Source of the DNA: Acetobacteraceae bacterium
Lineage (GTDB): Bacteria; Pseudomonadota; Alphaproteobacteria; Acetobacterales; Acetobacteraceae
Direction: 5' to 3'
Length of the DNA: 19,400 nucleotides
Assembly (NCBI GenBank): GCA_030039695.1
Contig: JASHVB010000615.1
Location: 1-19,400 of the forward strand
Below are positions 1 through 7,314 of this stretch, in pieces (positions within the stretch are counted from its first letter, which is position 1; each line of letters opens with the position of its first letter). Position numbers and translations under genes: made by a program. The notes below the pieces were generated by a model. That model saw only the letters and a list, made by a program, of their open reading frames with translations. It was not told the DNA's origin and did not search any database.

Positions 1-1
1 G

Positions 2-217
2 CGGATGCCCGGGCTGGACGGGCCTGGCTTGTATGACTGGATGGCCGAGCACCGGCCGCATCTGTGTGCGCGCACCGCATTCATCACGGCTGACACCCTG
101 AGCGCCTCGTCTCACCGTTTCCTGGCCCGTGCCGCACGACCGATCCTGGAGAAGCCGTTCGTTCCGACGGACTTGCGCCAGCTACTGGCGGAGCTTCCAG
201 CAAGCACGCCAGATTGA
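2..217 (+). CDS. Response-regulator receiver domain, C-terminal end (5' partial)
   Basis: The gene runs in from the left edge; the reading frame is open from base 2. The visible 71 residues begin with RMPGLDG, the stretch that follows the phosphorylated Asp in CheY-like receiver domains. They continue to FITAD, which carries the conserved Thr at the end of beta-4, and to ILEKPF with the conserved Lys of beta-5. The protein stops about 15 residues after this motif, so the receiver is the last domain. It may be the tail of a hybrid histidine kinase or a stand-alone response regulator; the rest is outside the window. The first ATG at base 5 is internal to the domain and is not the real start. 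A G+C-rich hairpin follows 30 bases after the stop. Confidence 0.85.
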   Translation, partial: RMPGLDGPGLYDWMAEHRPHLCARTAFITADTLSASSHRFLARAARPILEKPFVPTDLRQLLAELPASTPD

Positions 218-247
218 GCCACATACAGCCCGGCACCAACAGAAAAA

Positions 248-272
248 GCGCGCCCGGAGGAAGTGGGCGCGC
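248..272. terminator. G+C-rich hairpin after the receiver gene
   Basis: An 8-bp perfect stem (248-255 with 265-272, arm GCGCGCCC) closes a 9-base loop just after the stop at 217. An A-run precedes it, but there is no T-tract after it on the plus strand. It could terminate transcription or be a dispersed repeat. A closely similar hairpin lies at 427-453. Confidence 0.4.
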
Positions 273-790
273 CTAAGGTGAGGGCCCGGGTTTGGGAGTG
301 AAAAGCCCTGGGTATTGTTGGCTTCCGCCTAAAGCCGGAGCGCTTCAGGAACGTTTCGATGTGTTTCTGGCTCCCTAGCCAATTGTGATGGCACCGATCA
401 GCCGGTCGGGCGGCGTACGTAAGAAAGGCGCGCCCGCGGGAGCTAGGCGCGCCGGGTTGCTTCGGATATCGGCCTGCTCCAGCAAATCATCAGCAAACTG
501 CTGCGGAGGCTAGGAGTCGCCGCAATTAACACCGCCGTCCGCCGTTTCACGACATGGACCGAGTGGTCCGAAGTCCTGGGGAAGACATTTCTCGAGAGCC
601 GAGTCAGCAACCGCCGTGATGCACGCTGGTCGGTGGCGCAGGCCGGAAATGGTGGCGCGCTACACGGCGCCTCTCTGCGCGGCGTTGCGCGGCAGTGCAG
701 ATCGCCGATCGACGGGTGCAATTCTAAGCTGGCGGCGACCGCGCCGCAGACCCGACGTTGTTCACCAGGACTTGGCGGCTCGTCGCACAG
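273..790. other. Stretch without a convincing gene
   Basis: Apart from the second hairpin at 427-453, I see no supported gene here. A plus-strand frame from 444 to 902 stays open and includes an amphipathic-looking segment near 468-620. It has no ATG, GTG or TTG with a ribosome binding site before 633, and it runs straight through the terminator at 791-818. The minus-strand open frame 443-721 has protein composition unlike a folded protein. Confidence 0.5.
427..453. repeat. Second copy of the GCGCGCC hairpin
   Basis: The arms are GGCGCGCC at 427-434 and 446-453, with an 11-base loop. The A-rich lead-in, arms and partly conserved loop (CCG..GGA) align with the hairpin at 248-272, so the two look like copies of one element 180 bases apart. 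Confidence 0.4.
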
Positions 791-818
791 AAAAGGCCGC
801 CGCAGCGGCCCTTTTTTT
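791..818. terminator. Bidirectional rho-independent terminator
   Basis: The stem GGCCGC (795-800) pairs with GCGGCC (805-810) around a CGCA loop. Four A's lie before it and seven T's after it. It lies 50 bases past the stop of the minus-strand coiled-coil gene, which it probably serves, and it would also work on the plus strand. Confidence 0.8.
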
Positions 819-868
819 CAAGCAACGCTGTCCGGGTCAGACGGCCCTAATGAGCCACCGCCGCGTCG

Positions 869-1270
869 TCAACCGTCCTTAATAAGCGCAACGACACGCT
901 GATTGCTGTCCAGAACCTCCTGATGGATAGCTTGCTGGCAAGTTGAAATGCTGGCGTCGTGTTTTCTCTCGGACAATACGACTTTCTGCATCAGCTGGTC
1001 GATGAGACCCACTGAATCTGCGAGCCTCTTTGCGTTTTCACTGCTGGCGTCCATGACATTTCCGACGTCGCCCGCGAGGCTTGCGACCACCTTCGCTACC
1101 GATCCGACTGCCTCATCTGCCGCTTGTGCATTGCTAGAAGCGTCCTTACAGAAACTTGCGAGTGCAGCCGCTATGTTGTCGCCCTTCTTCGCTATCTCGC
1201 CGACCGTCTTCTTGACGTCGCGCAGGTCGTCCCTCAGTTCCTTCAACTCATTGTCCACGTCGGTTCCCAT
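869..1270 (-). CDS. Small coiled-coil protein of unknown function
   Basis: A 133-residue protein, almost wholly helical by composition. Heptad-like spacing of Leu, Val and Ile begins at the N-terminus (ELKELRDDLRDVKKTVGEIA) and continues through a long Ala-, Ser- and Asp-rich middle to residue 125. There is no signal peptide or membrane segment, so it should be cytoplasmic. The pattern recalls dimerising coiled-coil parts of chemoreceptor-like or phage-associated proteins, but I do not recognise a family. The ATG has a purine-rich GAGGATAGGG about 6 bases upstream. Transcription probably ends at the bidirectional terminator at 791-818. The opposite-strand frame 948-1274 is a shadow of this gene. 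Confidence 0.65.
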   Translation of the reverse strand: MGTDVDNELKELRDDLRDVKKTVGEIAKKGDNIAAALASFCKDASSNAQAADEAVGSVAKVVASLAGDVGNVMDASSENAKRLADSVGLIDQLMQKVVLSERKHDASISTCQQAIHQEVLDSNQRVVALIKDG

Positions 1271-1382
1271 CTGACCCTATCCTCTAATGGCATTCCATAA
1301 GCACCGGCCCCTACTGGCAGGCCATGCGGGATTGCCATTCAGATCGAGCTACCAGATATGACTCGACTCACACTACTATGCC

Positions 1383-1490
1383 TCAAGTCACATTGCTCTC
1401 CGAGCACAGGCCAGAAGTAACGGAACGGCCTCCTGCACCAGCATTGTTCACCAGAATGTCGAGACCGAGCGCCAGAAGCGGGACTGCTTG
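1383..1490 (-). pseudogene. Short-chain dehydrogenase (SDR) fragment
   Basis: On the minus strand, 1437-1463 encodes LDILVNNAG, the signature after beta-4 of classical SDR enzymes, preceded by AVPLLALG. The frame stops at 1383 after about 20 unrelated residues. No Rossmann N-terminus or YxxxK motif is nearby, so this is a scrap. It overlaps the 3' end of the HTH gene 1448-1705 in a different frame, which suggests that the last residues of that protein were acquired at a junction. A similar scrap lies at 1885-1950. Confidence 0.5.
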
Positions 1491-1705
1491 CGAACCGGCG
1501 GTGGCGGGGCTGGGAGTTCGATGGGGAGGCCCATCCCTGCTATTTTCGTTAGGACACTGACGACGCGAGCAACGTCGTTGGGGATTGCCTGCCTTCCACT
1601 CAGCCAACGCCGGGCGGTGACACGAGACACGTCGGCCCGGGCGGCCAAATCTGCAGTCGACCACCCGAGCTGGGCAAGGCATTCACGCAAACAGGCTGGA
1701 GTCAT
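1448..1705 (-). CDS. Small Cro/XRE-like helix-turn-helix protein
   Basis: An 85-residue protein. Residues 4-45 form a helix-turn-helix of the lambda-repressor/Cro type: CLAQLGWSTADLAARADVS, then RVTARRWLSGRQAIP, the recognition-helix region. The remainder is a Pro-rich tail (LPAPPPPV). The start at 1705 is chosen because TAGGAGAA lies 12 bases upstream; the frame is open further upstream, but that part has no protein-like composition. It is probably a DNA-binding regulator of a small accessory or prophage-derived module, with unknown target. The final residues overlap an SDR scrap in another frame, so the original C-terminus may be lost. Confidence 0.65.
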   Translation of the reverse strand: MTPACLRECLAQLGWSTADLAARADVSRVTARRWLSGRQAIPNDVARVVSVLTKIAGMGLPIELPAPPPPVRKQSRFWRSVSTFW

Positions 1706-1884
1706 TTGCCGGATTCTCCTACCGGGTGGCGTCGTACATTGAAGCCTACGACAACCAGTAAGTGGCGAAGTCGCTAGGATCGGTGGTCGTCCGTGCGATC
1801 TGGACGCCGACAGACATAGCCGAGCAATGATGGCAATTGATAGGGCGAATATTGTCTTGGAAAATTCGCCAGCGCCACCGTTCA

Positions 1885-1950
1885 TCAGAACGTCGATGTG
1901 CCCGCGTTGTTAGCCAGGATGTCGAGCGCGGACGCGCGATACGGAGCGGC
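1885..1950 (-). pseudogene. Second SDR fragment
   Basis: The minus strand at 1900-1926 encodes LDILANNAG, preceded by AAPYRASA and ended by two stops after GTSTF. It matches the SDR NNAG signature and resembles the scrap at 1437-1463 over roughly 18 residues. Nothing else of an SDR gene is visible here. Confidence 0.45.
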
Positions 1951-1979
1951 CCCGCAGACGACCCGCCCGCAACTGTCGT

Positions 1980-2213
1980 CTAGCGTCTCCGCAGCTTATT
2001 ATACAGCCAGGTCGCTATTACCCCACCGCCAAGCGCGATGAACGGCGGAACGCCGGCCGAAAGCAACGGCGCCGGAGCGGCATAGTCACCACCACCAATG
2101 CAGATGATGCCTAAAGTGCAAGTTGCGCTGTCCACCGTTTGCGCGACGGCCTCATGCGCGCCAACCAACAGCATGCTCGCTGCCAGCGCGACCAAAACAG
2201 CGCGCTTTGCCAT
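1980..2213 (-). CDS. Small exported/membrane protein, unknown
   Basis: A 77-residue protein. Residues 1-25 are a clear Sec signal peptide (MAKRAVLVALAASMLLVG, then AHEAVAQ) with an AVA cleavage site. The mature part has two Cys (TCTLGIIC), a Gly-rich turn and a C-terminal hydrophobic segment of about 20 residues (PPFIALGGGVIATWLY) ending in KLRRR. It would sit in the inner membrane with a basic cytoplasmic tail. This layout (short periplasmic part, one C-terminal span, Arg-rich end) resembles C-terminal sorting signals, but the Pro-Glu-Pro motif of PEP-CTERM proteins is absent. The start is 2213 because GAGGT lies 8 bases upstream; the open frame reaches 2273. I do not recognise the family. 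Confidence 0.65.
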   Translation of the reverse strand: MAKRAVLVALAASMLLVGAHEAVAQTVDSATCTLGIICIGGGDYAAPAPLLSAGVPPFIALGGGVIATWLYNKLRRR

Positions 2214-2679
2214 CTGTGACCTCGAATTCGTGTTTCCCGACAGCGTATTGAGCGCTGTGACATTCTGCAACAATTCGCAACAGGCGAACGGTATCGAAAT
2301 TACCGAGAGTACCGCGTCATCCGACCGCGCTTCACATCACCTGAGAGGCGATGCGTTCCCCTTTTGGGGGTAGCGGACGGGCGGCCCGATCGCGGCCCGT
2401 CGATGCAGGCATTCGATCCCCGCGGCGGCGGCTTTTCCACCACCGCCGGCGTGCCGCTGCGGGAACGGCCTGCGGCTATACCTATCGGTATAGAGCAGTC
2501 GATGGGGGCACAACGGCGGCTCCTTATGTCCGTCGGGCACGATCCCGCGGTGCCGTGAGCACGGTCTTCTCGGACTGCGGGTTTCTGCCTGGGGGTACAC
2601 GGTCCGCATGGGCTGGCGGCCCTTGGCACGAGTCCTCCGGGCCATCTGCCGAAGGCTCGGACAACAGGAGTTCGACATC
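2214..2679. other. Intergenic region between divergent exported-protein genes
   Basis: It separates two divergently transcribed small exported-protein genes and should contain both promoters. Visible structure includes an inverted repeat at 2476-2493 and Pro/Gly-codon-rich frames with no ribosome binding site. An ATG-led frame at 2403-2558 (51 codons) is open but not convincing. Confidence 0.4.
2476..2493. promoter_or_regulatory. Inverted repeat CTATACC-N4-GGTATAG
   Basis: Two perfect 7-base arms (2476-2482 and 2487-2493) are separated by TATC. It is AT-rich in a G+C-rich setting and lies about 190 bases upstream of the exported-protein gene at 2680. It has the form of a dimeric regulator's operator; the regulator is unknown. 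Confidence 0.35.
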
Positions 2680-2952
2680 GTGAAGAAGCTGCTTGTTGCG
2701 GCCAGCATGGCCGCTGGCCTCGCCGCGGGCGCGGTGCCCGCGTTCGCACAATCCGCGACGACCAACCCGCCGGGCCGTTTTGCAACCGCTGATAGCGGTG
2801 CGGCGGGTTTGGTCCGTTCGCAGAACTACAACCAGGCACCTGCCCCGATGAGTGACGGCGCCCACGTCGGCGACGGTTCCCGACCAGACTTCCTGATGCA
2901 TCAGCAAGAACTCCGGAACCTGCCCGGCTACAGCCCCGACGGAACCGACTGA
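2680..2952 (+). CDS. Small secreted/periplasmic protein, unknown
   Basis: A 90-residue protein starting with GTG at 2680. CAGGAG lies 9 bases upstream and decides this start over an ATG at 2608. Residues 1-23 are a typical signal peptide: KK, a hydrophobic core LLVAASMAAGLAAGAV, then PAFAQ with an AFA cleavage site. The mature part, about 67 residues, is polar and rich in Asn, Gly, Asp and Gln and ends with MHQQELRNLPGYSPDGTD. No Cys and no known motif are seen. Export to the periplasm or outside is well supported; the role is unknown. A 9-bp hairpin at 3019-3044 lies downstream. Confidence 0.7.
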   Translation: MKKLLVAASMAAGLAAGAVPAFAQSATTNPPGRFATADSGAAGLVRSQNYNQAPAPMSDGAHVGDGSRPDFLMHQQELRNLPGYSPDGTD

Positions 2953-2980
2953 AAGATCGATTGGCCCTGCCGAGCGCATC

Positions 2981-3328
2981 TCAGCGGTACGGGGTGCGAG
3001 GCGGGAGTGCGCAAACAAAGGGCCGCCCTTGGCGGGGCGGCCCTCTCCGGTTCTGGACGCCACCACGGCAGCTCGTACGCTTTGCCACGCGCGTCGTGAG
3101 GAGTAGCCGCAGCATCGGCGCTCCACGGCGCGGGGTGCCTAGGCGACCTGAATACATCCTGACCTTGAACCCGACCGCAGCGGCCAGATGCGGCATAGTT
3201 CCCAGCGCGACGTTGTGGATGCCGTTCTCCACTCCGGAGACATAGTGCTGCCGGATAGCGGTCCGCGCCTCCATCTCTACCGGCGCCAGCCTGGCTTTCC
3301 GGCAGGCTCGCAGAAGATTGGCCCGGTA
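2981..3328 (-). pseudogene. XRE-family HTH regulator, degraded
   Basis: The minus-strand frame is open from a stop near 3328. It reads ANLLRACRKARLAPVEMEA, then TAIRQHYVSGVENG, IHNVALGTMPHLAAAV and GFKV. This is a complete HTH_3 fold of the kind that binds DNA in XRE regulators: the YVSxVENG recognition helix followed by N-[VI]-x-L-x-T-[ML]-x-x-LA. No start codon with a ribosome binding site precedes the domain. The first ATG (3274) would cut off its first helix. After residue FKV the frame becomes Arg/Pro-rich and runs through the hairpin at 3019-3044, so the original C-terminus also seems lost. I read it as a decayed regulator; a short intact gene starting at 3274 is less likely. Confidence 0.5.
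3019..3044. terminator. Hairpin terminator candidate after the exported-protein gene
   Basis: AGGGCCGCC (3019-3027) pairs perfectly with GGCGGCCCT (3036-3044) around an 8-base loop. It is followed by CTCCGG rather than a T-run. Placed 67 bases after the stop at 2952, it probably ends that transcript. Confidence 0.5.
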
Positions 3329-3446
3329 TCAGACCCACCCCTCCGCAGATGCGTCGTCGGCAGGATACATGCGTCCCGATGGAGTCGTTCGGCGATGAAG
3401 CGCCATTTATCGACGACGATTTCTGACAATTGCGGAGCGGGCGAAC

Positions 3447-4116
3447 ATGTCTCGGTCGTACGCCCCAAGCCCGGCGAGGGACGAATGGGGCGGCCACGCG
3501 CTCGGCATCACGCTGAATCGCGATGACCGATTGGACGAGGCGGAGTTGGCCGAATTAGCCGAATCAGGCCTCAACTTGACCAACGCGAGGGTAGCGGCCC
3601 GCGCGGCGTTGCGGCAGGCAACGGAGCAGCTTGATGCACAGATCAGCGCTGCAGGCCGCCCTGGGGGGCCTCGGACGATCCCGAGTACGAGGAGATCGCC
3701 GAATTCGGCTTGAACGAGCCGGCCGACAACACGCGCCTGTCACTGCAGGCAGCAATCATGGAGACGCACGGCGGAGACGCCGAGGCCCTGCGCGCGGCCG
3801 CACCCACTCTGATCAAGGCCGTCGCGGCGTTTCGCCGCGCTTGTCGCATGCGCAGATCGAGGCATGTGACAACCCGCTCGATATCGAGCTCTCCATACGC
3901 GCAACCTATGGCGGTGCATGGAGCCGAATTGAGGACGTCGCAGCGGCGGCCGCATGCCAGTCGACCTCAGCCCAGCGCGAACTCGCCGCGGCGCAATTCA
4001 ACCGCGCCGTATACCTCAAGCACGATCGACCAATTGTCTTCCGTCAGTTCCGTGAGCACGGCTGGCTCCCCGTTGCCGGACATGCATCGATCCGAAGATC
4101 GGCTGATTGGGAATAA
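3447..4116 (+). pseudogene. Unknown gene broken across three reading frames
   Basis: The ATG at 3447 has GGAG about 10 bases upstream. It reads a charged, helical protein to about 3660 (LDEAELAELAESGLNL, then RVAARAALRQATEQLDAQI). Protein-like sequence then continues in a second frame from 3671 to about 3840 (YEEIAEFGLNEP, then LSLQAAIMETHGGDAEALRA). It resumes in a third from about 3845 to 4116 (LSHAQIEACDNPLDIELSIR, then RPIVFRQFREHGWLP). Each change is a step of -1, the first beside a run of six G's at 3663-3668. Two single-base losses in one gene would explain it, as would sequencing errors. The segments share weak motifs (AExGLN; LSLxA...THGG and LSIRA...YGG). Family unknown. Confidence 0.45.
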
Positions 4117-4199
4117 CGCTCGCGCGATCCCGCGACCGACCCGATTGCAGGACCTCATCCTCAGCATTTACGAGAGACCGCAAGAACTCCGAAAGGATT

Positions 4200-4225
4200 C
4201 CCCGCCACCAAATGTGGCGGCGGGG
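4200..4225. terminator. Hairpin terminator candidate
   Basis: CCCCGCC (4200-4206) pairs with GGCGGGG (4219-4225). An inner CCA/TGG helix closes an AATG loop. It has no T-tract after it. It lies 84 bases past the broken gene's end. Confidence 0.4.
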
Positions 4226-4864
4226 CAGTCTTCGGTTGTCAGTTCTTGCTTGCGGTCATTCACAGCGACGGAACCGACATGAGATTGAGGGGACGGCCCA
4301 TCGCAAACGCGAGGATAACGGCCGAGTCATACGGGGGCAATCTGGTTGGCGTACGGATGACGATTTTTTTACACCCGGTCGTCGAACGACCCCCAAGCAC
4401 CGTGTCAGCATGCCATCGGTACGACCGGGACGGTATCGCCCGTCCGTCTCACTCTCGGCTTTGTGCCCGGTCACACGAACCGATCTATGCCGGCGCCCGG
4501 CGGCTTCGGCGGTGGAAAAGCGCCTCAAGGGGTGGAACGCCACTTCGCTGAGGCGTTTGCCCCTTACCGCGCACGTGCGGGCCCGCCTCGATCCGGCACC
4601 GCGCGCGATCCTTGCTCGCCCGATCTCCGTCTCTGTTCCGTCGGAACCGGCATGTATTTCGATGCCTTCCTCTCGCTCAGCCGCCGGGCGGGCAGCCATG
4701 CACGCCTTCGGCATACGTTGAAGGGGACGATGCCCGTCCAGGTAAGCGGCCGTCATCGGTCTACCCCTTGACGGTTGCGGCACGCGCGGCTTGCCACCTC
4801 GTAGCGGGACCGGCACAGAGTGTGCTTCGCCCATTCCCATCGCACATCAAGGAGAGACCGAGCG
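4226..4864. other. Stretch upstream of the transporter operon, no firm gene
   Basis: A TTG-led frame at 4246-4551 begins plausibly (MRLRGRPIANARITAESYGG from the ATG at 4278) but has no ribosome binding site, and its second half is Arg/Ser-rich and runs into the hairpin at 4516-4558. It may be a decayed gene. The rest, 4560-4850, is open in several frames because of high G+C and shows no motif. The transporter promoter should lie in its right part; I could not pick a clear -35/-10 pair. Confidence 0.4.
4516..4558. terminator. Rho-independent terminator candidate
   Basis: AAAAGCGCCTCA (4516-4527) faces TGAGGCGTTT (4549-4558), with seven Watson-Crick pairs in the core plus A/T flanks. An inner GTGG/CCAC helix closes an AACG loop. 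A's precede and T's follow, so it could work on either strand and would insulate the transporter operon. Confidence 0.55.
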
Positions 4865-6367
4865 ATGCGCCGACTGCTGCTGGTTGCCTGCCTCCTGGCC
4901 GCGGCCCTTGCTTCGGCCCAGGCGCAGACGCTGCGCATCGCATTGCGCGAGGACGCCGACATCCTCGATCCCACCCTCGCCCGTACCTATGTCGGCCGCA
5001 TCGTCTTCGCTGGCCTCTGCGACAAATTGTTCGATATCGACGAGCATCTGCACATCGTGCCGCAGCTCGCCACTGGCTATGAGTGGGTCGATCCGACCAC
5101 ACTGCTGATCCATTTGCGTCGCGGCGTCCTGTTTCAGGATGGCGAAAAAATGGACGCGGCGGCTGTGAAGTACTCACTCGATCGCCACTTAACGATGCCG
5201 GGCAGTTTCCGCCGCGGCGAGATCAGCGCGATTGACCATGTCGAAGTTGTCGATCCGCAAACCGTACGCGTGGTGCTGAAATCCCCATCGGGCGCCTTCC
5301 TCGCACAGCTCACGGATCGCGCGGGGATGATCGTCGCGCCGAAGGCCGCGGAACAAGAGGGGAAGAATTTCGGGCTGCATCCGGTGTGCGCGGGGCCGTT
5401 CAGCTTTGTCGAGCGGGTGCCCCAAGATCATGTGACGCTGCAGCGCTTCCCACAATACTGGGACGCGAAGGATATCCATTTCGATAAGGTCATTTACCAG
5501 GTCATCGTGGACAGCTCCGCGCGGTTGGCGAATCTAAAGGCCGGTGCGATTGACTTGGCGGAATACATCGTGCCGACTGATGCTGCAGCGGTGAAGGCCG
5601 ACCCGAAGCTGCGGCTCGTGGTGTCGGATTCGCTCGGCTATTTCGGCATCACCAACAACCTGGCGAACGGCAAGGCAGCCGACAATCCGTACGGCCGCAG
5701 CGCACTCGTACGGCAGGCGTTCAGCCTGGCAATAGACCGCAGCGCACTGGTGAACGTGGTGTTCAACGGCATGAATACGCCAACAATGCAGGCGGTGCCA
5801 ATGAGTTCGCCGTTCTACGATCCGAAGTTGAAAGTGCCGGCGCGCAACGTCGCGAAGGCGAAGGCGCTACTGGCACAGGCAGGCGTTAAGCTGCCGGTGC
5901 CAGTGGAGCTGATGGTCGCCAACAACCCCGACACCGAGCAGGCGGCAGAAGTGATCCAGTCAATGGCAGCAGAGGCGGGGTTTGACGTGAAGATCCGCGC
6001 CACTGAATTCGCCACCACGCTGACCCTATCGGAACAAGGGGATTACCAAGCGCTGATGATCGGCTGGTCCGGCCGCGCCGATATCGATGGAAACGTCTAC
6101 GCCTTTTTGCACAGTCACCAGGTACAGAACGTCGGCAGCTATGTGAACCTGGCGGTGGACAAGCTGCTGACCGAGGGGCGTGACATGACCGATCTGAACA
6201 ACCGCAAGGCGTTGTACGATCAGATGTGGACGCAGGAAGCCAAGGACCTGCCGATAACCTACCTGTGGACCCCGCGGAACATCGAGGGAATGTCGGCCAA
6301 ACTGCTGGGCTTTCGGCCGATGCCCGACGGCATGATCCGCCTGCAAGGCCTGGAGATGAGTAAGTAG
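4865..6367 (+). CDS. ABC transporter periplasmic binding protein, family 5 (peptide/nickel type)
   Basis: A 500-residue extracytoplasmic solute-binding protein of the DppA/OppA/NikA family (SBP_bac_5). It captures an oligopeptide or similar ligand in the periplasm and delivers it to the permeases encoded next. The start at 4865 follows AAGGAG at 4849-4854; the frame is open from 4820. Residues 1-20 are a signal peptide (MRRLLLVACLLAAALASAQA). The family core is clear: TLRIALREDADILDP, then PQLATGYEWVDPTTLLIHLR and GVLFQDGEKMDAAAVKYSLD, which carries the LRxGVxFxDG signature. Later come FSLAIDRSALVN and RQAFS, typical of the second lobe, and the ending ITYLWTPRNIEGMS. No lipobox Cys is present. 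The stop TAG shares a base with the GTG of the next gene, so the genes are coupled. Ligand cannot be deduced; the symbol dppA is deliberately not assigned. Confidence 0.92.
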   Translation: MRRLLLVACLLAAALASAQAQTLRIALREDADILDPTLARTYVGRIVFAGLCDKLFDIDEHLHIVPQLATGYEWVDPTTLLIHLRRGVLFQDGEKMDAAAVKYSLDRHLTMPGSFRRGEISAIDHVEVVDPQTVRVVLKSPSGAFLAQLTDRAGMIVAPKAAEQEGKNFGLHPVCAGPFSFVERVPQDHVTLQRFPQYWDAKDIHFDKVIYQVIVDSSARLANLKAGAIDLAEYIVPTDAAAVKADPKLRLVVSDSLGYFGITNNLANGKAADNPYGRSALVRQAFSLAIDRSALVNVVFNGMNTPTMQAVPMSSPFYDPKLKVPARNVAKAKALLAQAGVKLPVPVELMVANNPDTEQAAEVIQSMAAEAGFDVKIRATEFATTLTLSEQGDYQALMIGWSGRADIDGNVYAFLHSHQVQNVGSYVNLAVDKLLTEGRDMTDLNNRKALYDQMWTQEAKDLPITYLWTPRNIEGMSAKLLGFRPMPDGMIRLQGLEMSK

Positions 6368-7314
6368 TGCGCAGCTATCTTGCGGTACGGATCGCGCAGA
6401 TCATACCCACCCTGCTGCTGGTCAGTGTGTTGGTCTTCGCCCTGCAGCAGCTGATGCCGGGTGATCCGGCACTGGTAATGGCCGGCGAGGAACGTGGTGA
6501 TCCGCAGGTGCTGTCGCAGATTCGTGCCGAACTGTGGCTGGACCGACCGCTGCCGGTGCAATACGTGCATTGGCTGGGCAACGTGTTGCGCGGGAATCTT
6601 GGGTATTCGTGGCGCATCCGTCAGCCGGTGGCGCAACTCATCGAAGAGAAGCTGCCGGTGACGCTGCAGTTGAGCGCCATGGCATTCGTGATCGCGGTGC
6701 TGATCGGCGTGCCGGCTGGCGTGATCGCGGCGGTACAGCGCAACCGGTTCTGGGACTATCTGGCGAATGCGATTGGGCTTGCCGGGTTATCCACCCCGAC
6801 GTTCTGGCTAGGGATCATGCTGATTCTGCTGGTGTCAGTCGATCTGGGCTGGCTGCCGCCGTCAGGTTACGTGCCGCTGGCCGAGAATTGGCGGCAGTCG
6901 CTGGCGACCACGATCATGCCGGCGTTCGTCCTAGGGAATTCGATCGCAGCGATTTTGATGCGACACACGCGAAGTTCGATGCTGACGGCGATGGACCAGG
7001 ATTTCGTACGCACCGCGCGGGCCAAGGGATTGCCGGAACTCAACGTCTTGCTCCGCCATGCGCTGCGAAACGCACTGATCCCGGTGGTCACGCTGGGCGC
7101 GCTGGAGCTTGGCACTCTGCTCTCCGGCGCGGTGCTAACCGAGCAAGTGTTTTCCATTCCTGGCTTCGGCAAACTGATCGTCGATGCAGTGTTTAACCGC
7201 GATTACCCCGTGGTGCAGGGCGTCGTTCTGGTGACGGCAGCGCTCTATGTGTTGCTGAACCTGGTGGCAGACGTGCTGTACGTCGTGATCAATCCCAGGC
7301 TGCGGAGGGCGTGA
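6367..7314 (+). CDS. ABC transporter permease, DppB-like
   Basis: A 315-residue inner-membrane permease, one half of the channel of a peptide/nickel-type importer. The first segment (IIPTLLLVSVLVFALQQLMP, then GDPA) is the diagnostic N-terminus of DppB/OppB proteins. Four to five further hydrophobic segments follow. The cytoplasmic EAA loop that docks the ATPase is at about residues 215-235 (RTARAKGLPELNVLLRHALR, then NALIPVV). The family ending SIPGFGKLIVDAVFNRDYP is intact. GTG at 6367 overlaps the TAG stop of the binding-protein gene by one base. The stop TGA (7312-7314) shares its A with an ATG at 7314 that begins a 51-codon open frame. Length and motifs are normal for the family. Confidence 0.93.
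   Translation: MRSYLAVRIAQIIPTLLLVSVLVFALQQLMPGDPALVMAGEERGDPQVLSQIRAELWLDRPLPVQYVHWLGNVLRGNLGYSWRIRQPVAQLIEEKLPVTLQLSAMAFVIAVLIGVPAGVIAAVQRNRFWDYLANAIGLAGLSTPTFWLGIMLILLVSVDLGWLPPSGYVPLAENWRQSLATTIMPAFVLGNSIAAILMRHTRSSMLTAMDQDFVRTARAKGLPELNVLLRHALRNALIPVVTLGALELGTLLSGAVLTEQVFSIPGFGKLIVDAVFNRDYPVVQGVVLVTAALYVLLNLVADVLYVVINPRLRRA

Noticed and set aside
948..1274. A plus-strand frame opposite the coiled-coil gene
   Set aside because: The minus-strand product has heptad structure, a ribosome binding site and a terminator; this one has none of these.
2524..3126. A 200-codon minus-strand frame over the secreted-protein gene
   Set aside because: It is Arg/Gly-rich, and the plus strand carries a good ribosome binding site, signal peptide and terminator at 2680-3044.
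3655..3675. Programmed -1 frameshift at the six-G run
   Set aside because: In the zero frame the run does not fit the X_XXY_YYZ slippery form, and no stimulating structure is evident; a plain indel is simpler.
4760..4800. Possible sigma54 promoter before the binding-protein gene
   Set aside because: GG and GC elements are 12 bases apart instead of the required 10.
6534..7196. A 220-codon plus-strand frame inside the DppB-like permease
   Set aside because: It overlaps a clearly conserved permease in another frame, and its composition is that of a high-G+C shadow.
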